Source of the DNA: Candidatus Buchananbacteria bacterium
GTDB taxonomy: Bacteria; Patescibacteriota; Patescibacteriia; Buchananbacterales; UBA6539
Length of the DNA: 40,073 nt
Assembly: GCA_016930315.1 (NCBI GenBank)
Contig: JAFGGX010000001.1
Coordinates: forward strand, 1 to 40,073
Reading direction: 5' to 3'
Made by a program: the position numbers and the translations under genes. This document shows, piece by piece, positions 37,601 through 40,073 of the stretch. How positions within the stretch are numbered: position 1 is the stretch's first letter; every line of letters begins with the position of its first letter. The notes under the pieces are model-generated. The model did no database searches. It was not told where the DNA came from and was given only the letters and a program-made list of their open reading frames with translations.

Positions 37601-40073
37601 CCTTACAGTTCAGCTGTTTTGCGGTTTGATACTCAAAGTTCAACTATAGCGACTGGCTTAGACCAAATTTTTACTATTCAGGGTAAGGGTGCGGTGGCCG
37701 AAAGTGGTAGTGCACAATATCCATACCTTTCTTTTGGTGGATCCGGATATTCCAATAGTACGGACTTTTTTAGTGTTATGTTGTCTGGTGTTGGAGTTAA
37801 TTTGGGTAGTGGCTCTGATGATGATTATATTTACTTTGATGGTTGGAGTTCTACAGGTAGAGTTGGCACAGAATATTTAGAATGGTCAAATGGTTCAGAT
37901 ATATTTATATTGTCTGACGACCTTGATGTTACTGGAAATCTTGGGGTTGGAGATATTACCCCTGATTCTAAGTTTGATGTTAATGGTGATTCAACTTTTT
38001 ATGGTGGGGTGGTGATTTCCAGTTCTGATGCCCAAACCAATGCTACTGATGGGTTGTTGCAAGTTTGTAATGGTGCTTGTACTGCGGCTAATATTGCAAC
38101 TACCGCTGGTGAGTTGTATGTTGAGGGGGACATTGAAAGCGATGCAAACTTGAATGTGGCCGGTACTGCTACTTTTGGTAATGTAGTAAATTTAACTGCC
38201 AGTGGCTCGTCTGTCTATTATGGTTATAGTGCCGCCTTGACTTATACCGGCTCTCATGATATGAGTGCAATGGATTACTATTCTTTGTCAGATCCGACCA
38301 CTGCTACTAATATTCCTGGCTATATTAGAGGTATTGCTGGAGTTGCTCAAATTCAAAATACTACTGGCTTAAATGATATTAGCATTATTGAAGGCAATGT
38401 TAGTAGTTTTGGTTTTGATACGGTAAGCATAACGGGCGGTACCTATGATTTGGTTGGTGTTAGGTCTTATGACAACTTTGCAAGCGTGACTGGGGCTAGT
38501 AATGCTACAATTACAGACATTGGTTTTAAGGCAGAAATATCTGGTGCGATTGGAACGACTTTTGGTAATTATAAATATGGCCTTAACGCAGTTGTTACTG
38601 GGGATGCTTATGCTAATTATGGCGCGTATGGTTCTGCGGCTGATGCGGTAACTAATTATGGTTTGTATGGTACTGGTACCGGTAGCGACCTTACTTATGG
38701 CGTTTATGGTGATGGGCGGTCTGCGAGCGGAGACGGTACTGTTTATGGTGGCTATTTTATTGGACAGGCGTCTAGTATTTCAGATTATGGTGTTTATGGG
38801 CGTGCTTCTGGGTATTCTAATAATGGTACAACATATGGCGGTTATTTTACGGCTGACTCTGGTGAAACTAATTATGCTTTGTATACAAATACCGGTAGCG
38901 TTTATATTGGAGCTTTGACGGGTGGTAATGGTACGGTTTATGTCAATGGTGGTATTTTGACCCGTACTAACCCATCTTCTAGAGATTATAAAGATAGTAT
39001 TCAGCCGATAGATCTGCAAGCTTCTAGAATTCTTGACTTGCAACCAAAATCATTTATTTGGAAAGACAGTAATAGTCCGGATTTCGGCTATATTGCCGAA
39101 GAGGTGCGAAATATTGTGCCAGAATTATATTTAGACGATGGCACTACCAAAGGTTTTGATGTGGCTAAGTTGCCATTTTATATTATTGAAGTTTTAAAAC
39201 AACAACAAGCGCAGATTGATAATTTGTCAGTTGGTGGCGCTACTAGTTCGGTGAGTGGTAATTTAACAGTTGAGTCAGCCATTAGTAGTACCGATAGTTT
39301 GGTGGTAGAAAATGCGGCTGCTTTTTATGGTACCATCCATGTGATTGGCGAGGCTGGATTTGAATCAGACGTAACATTTAGTAAAGATGTTAATGTCAGT
39401 GGTAAATTGTATTTATCAAAGGATCAGGTTGGTACAGTTACCGTTCCAGCCAATGCCACGAGTACTGAGGTGGTATTTGATAATCCATTTATTACTGTGC
39501 CAAAGATTTTCGCCAATTTGTTAGGTGATTCCAGCAACCCAATTTTTGTCAATTGGTTGGTGGCCGATAAAACGGTAAATAGTTTTAAAATTATTATTTC
39601 TCAAGCTCAAGATATTGATTTAAATTTTGATTGGATTGCTTTGGGATTGCACACCGGCGCCGACAAAACTTTTAATGCGCCGCCAATTATTTCATCTATC
39701 ACTGCCTCTGATGCCGAAGTTAGCCCGGGCGAAACTATTAGATTAGATGCAACTGTTTCCGACGCAGATTCCGACAATTTAACTTACCAATGGGCAGTTT
39801 TACCGGACTTAGGGCAACTCACTGACTCAGATACCAATCAAGCTTATTGGCATTTAGACCAAGCCGATAGCAATACTCAAGTCACTTTTACTTTGACGGT
39901 TTCAGACGGTAGTTATTGGGTTTCTTCAACTAAAATTATTAGCGTGGTAGTTGATCCAGCTGATCTTAGTAATGCAACCACTACCTCAGCTATTTTAGGT
40001 TGTACCGACTCAACCGCCACTAACTATAACAGTGAAGCGACCGAAGATGACTCCTCTTGCACCTATCAACAAG
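34652..40073 (+). CDS. Giant fibre-like surface protein with internal S74 domain (incomplete)
   Basis: An open frame from ATG 34652 runs without a stop to the end of the window, at least 1807 residues. A signal peptide (about residues 1-37, ending SPAQA) precedes low-complexity Gly/Ser/Thr/Asn-rich sequence with tail-fibre-type repeats: SVNG/SVNAKTGAV plus 'STDDVSEGSANKYYTDDRV', four SGNATTTG-type units, and collar-like 'YGVYG' motifs. An S74 intramolecular chaperone domain follows (about residues 1440-1530); the catalytic Ser is probably S1443 with K1447 in SSRDYK. It is not terminal: a beta domain, a PKD-like domain (about 1690-1775) and a GCTDSTATNYN repeat follow. Such proteins are phage-tail-like or adhesive fibres; the function here is inferred. 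Confidence 0.85.
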   Translation, partial: MSQFTAKINRIILTTLFGLVALVVFIFNLNIFSPAQAATGIPNVINYQGKLNDSNGNQVTDGTYNAKFVIYDAASGGNCLWTAIGACDTSDYGTTTVTVTNGIFSVQLGNSSQNSIATSTIDFNTDALYLGVTIRGTAASPVYDSEMSPRKQLTSSPYAFNAGQVDGINATSTAAVANYLLALDGNGNLDLYTGGVSSTRATTSEFLLVGNDGGLTNLDRSGGDLFVGDSLQFGSELFGPLARLSVLNATTTNIGALTVYDNATFSGNLTVSGYVTSTVAFYTQGILHVGGTTELEGLVSGTGFDSSVNTLVDSRITDQWRALPNGLASLNASGKVPNSQLSPLAISNTFVVSSEAEMLALSSAETGDVAIRTDINTSYILNGTYSVLTNWHELLTPTEGVISVNGVSGVVVLSTDDVSEGSANKYYTDDRVDSRITGQWRGFANGLASLDASGKVPTSQIGSLPITNTYVVASEAAMLALTSADTGDVAVRSDENKTYVLQGTDPTSLGDWVELLNSASVTSVNAKTGAVTLTTSDITEGSNWYWTNQRFDDRLNATSTWATTLQINGGALGVGIAPSYPLEVIGNASTSDKLYIGHDLYVGHASSGDSDSIYFDQGAETFLWSNPSDRFELSNGLYVSGNATTTGSLHIGNTSLRLEDGSIYQSTGNLILSTAAGLINVDDDLTVSGYASSTAGLFTQGAGHFGSNLTVDGNATTTGNLRAGGLFNLNGLTSWWDGSYYRVGAASPTDIINMTAVHLGYNDSDNFELYLGGNIFNSNTKDFHFRTNDSLNRLEYQFNNANTALMAYLDESGNYWTAGNITSAGYASSTAGLFTQGSGHFGTNLKVDGNATTTGKITAGSVNPTTNATIWADAGTNTGAVYGRSASDASYGILGYDGGQDLDFGVYASGYNADFYGPGFSQFGEVGIGGSTPVSNQVLAVGSSNQFVVDSSGNATTTGNVYLGSSSSNFVLLDDGAVDSANSPYSSAVLRFDTQSSTIATGLDQIFTIQGKGAVAESGSAQYPYLSFGGSGYSNSTDFFSVMLSGVGVNLGSGSDDDYIYFDGWSSTGRVGTEYLEWSNGSDIFILSDDLDVTGNLGVGDITPDSKFDVNGDSTFYGGVVISSSDAQTNATDGLLQVCNGACTAANIATTAGELYVEGDIESDANLNVAGTATFGNVVNLTASGSSVYYGYSAALTYTGSHDMSAMDYYSLSDPTTATNIPGYIRGIAGVAQIQNTTGLNDISIIEGNVSSFGFDTVSITGGTYDLVGVRSYDNFASVTGASNATITDIGFKAEISGAIGTTFGNYKYGLNAVVTGDAYANYGAYGSAADAVTNYGLYGTGTGSDLTYGVYGDGRSASGDGTVYGGYFIGQASSISDYGVYGRASGYSNNGTTYGGYFTADSGETNYALYTNTGSVYIGALTGGNGTVYVNGGILTRTNPSSRDYKDSIQPIDLQASRILDLQPKSFIWKDSNSPDFGYIAEEVRNIVPELYLDDGTTKGFDVAKLPFYIIEVLKQQQAQIDNLSVGGATSSVSGNLTVESAISSTDSLVVENAAAFYGTIHVIGEAGFESDVTFSKDVNVSGKLYLSKDQVGTVTVPANATSTEVVFDNPFITVPKIFANLLGDSSNPIFVNWLVADKTVNSFKIIISQAQDIDLNFDWIALGLHTGADKTFNAPPIISSITASDAEVSPGETIRLDATVSDADSDNLTYQWAVLPDLGQLTDSDTNQAYWHLDQADSNTQVTFTLTVSDGSYWVSSTKIISVVVDPADLSNATTTSAILGCTDSTATNYNSEATEDDSSCTYQQ
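35620..36170 (+). repeat. Duplicated fibre module
   Basis: Two copies of a module of about 120 codons: GLASLNASGKVPNSQL... ETGDVAIRTDINTSYIL (from about 35620) and GLASLDASGKVPTSQI... DTGDVAVRSDENKTYVL (from about 35983). Each is tied to a TSVN/ISVNG-G.V tail-fibre repeat, indicating internal duplication. Confidence 0.7.
36712..37217 (+). repeat. Two copies of a SGYASSTAGLFTQG unit
   Basis: Near-identical DNA at about 36712-36804 and 37121-37217 encodes GYASSTAGLFTQG followed by HFG, an N/V-rich strand and GNATTTG. Further GNATTTG units occur at about 36570 and 37510. The copies are close enough to suggest recent duplication or recombination. Confidence 0.75.

Noticed and set aside
1-40073. 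CRISPR arrays, transposases, prophage genes, rRNA, or TGA recoded as glycine
   Set aside because: No regular direct-repeat/spacer pattern, transposase or phage structural cluster is seen; the fibre gene alone is not enough for a prophage. TGA acts as a normal stop.

Overview
The window looks like a fragment of a Candidate Phyla Radiation (Patescibacteria) chromosome. It is AT-rich and uses TGA as an ordinary stop. It encodes secreted FN3/LamG and beta-propeller proteins with C-terminal repeats of the 'RLRGRILLQVE..GEAWYINP' type and a very large S74-type fibre protein, all of which I associate with this radiation. That placement is an inference from gene style; no rRNA is present to test it. 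Nearly all genes start without a Shine-Dalgarno sequence, and several start within about 10 nt of a clear -10 box, so leaderless or near-leaderless transcripts appear to be the rule.

Layout. 1-570: a G+C-rich, gene-poor stretch with a foldable RNA leader, a 37-codon ORF with a strong Shine-Dalgarno and a strong terminator. 569-3070: a YdjC-type deacetylase, endonuclease IV (nfo), a phosphodiesterase and two dispersed repeats. 3053-6355: a tight six-gene minus-strand operon (racemase, HAD phosphatase, alpha/beta hydrolase, NTF2-like protein, two unknowns). 6422-9066: a minus-strand accessory block with a NYN nuclease behind an attenuator-like terminator, a frameshifted NUDIX gene, a 145-bp nested palindrome with attC-like ends, and a HEPN protein paired with a two-helix membrane protein. 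9274-10246: two candidate structured RNAs on opposite strands flanking a YggU gene. 10251-17775: cell-surface genes (VanW-like, FN3/LamG, and a frameshifted FN3/propeller gene) with tRNA-Glu between them. 17864-22887: U32 protein plus ferredoxin, an unknown CxxC protein, a YhiN-type flavoprotein, a small unknown and a DEAD-box helicase. 22970-26708: greA between two minus-strand genes that, unlike the rest, have good Shine-Dalgarno sequences and higher G+C. 26810-30587: cold-shock protein with a long leader, then a zinc-uptake operon (Zur-like regulator, ZnuA, ZnuC, ZnuB) behind a perfect 21-nt palindromic operator. 30693-33764: cation/proton antiporter, small membrane protein, SIMPL protein, AlkD-like glycosylase. 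33897-40073: two small HTH regulators, the second behind an attenuator-like leader, then the start of a fibre protein of at least 1807 residues that runs off the window.

The most promising undescribed material is the pair of structured RNAs at 9274-10246 and the HEPN/membrane-protein module with the attC-like palindrome at 7789-9066. Two genes (NUDIX and FN3/propeller) carry single frameshifts that could be real decay or base-calling errors.
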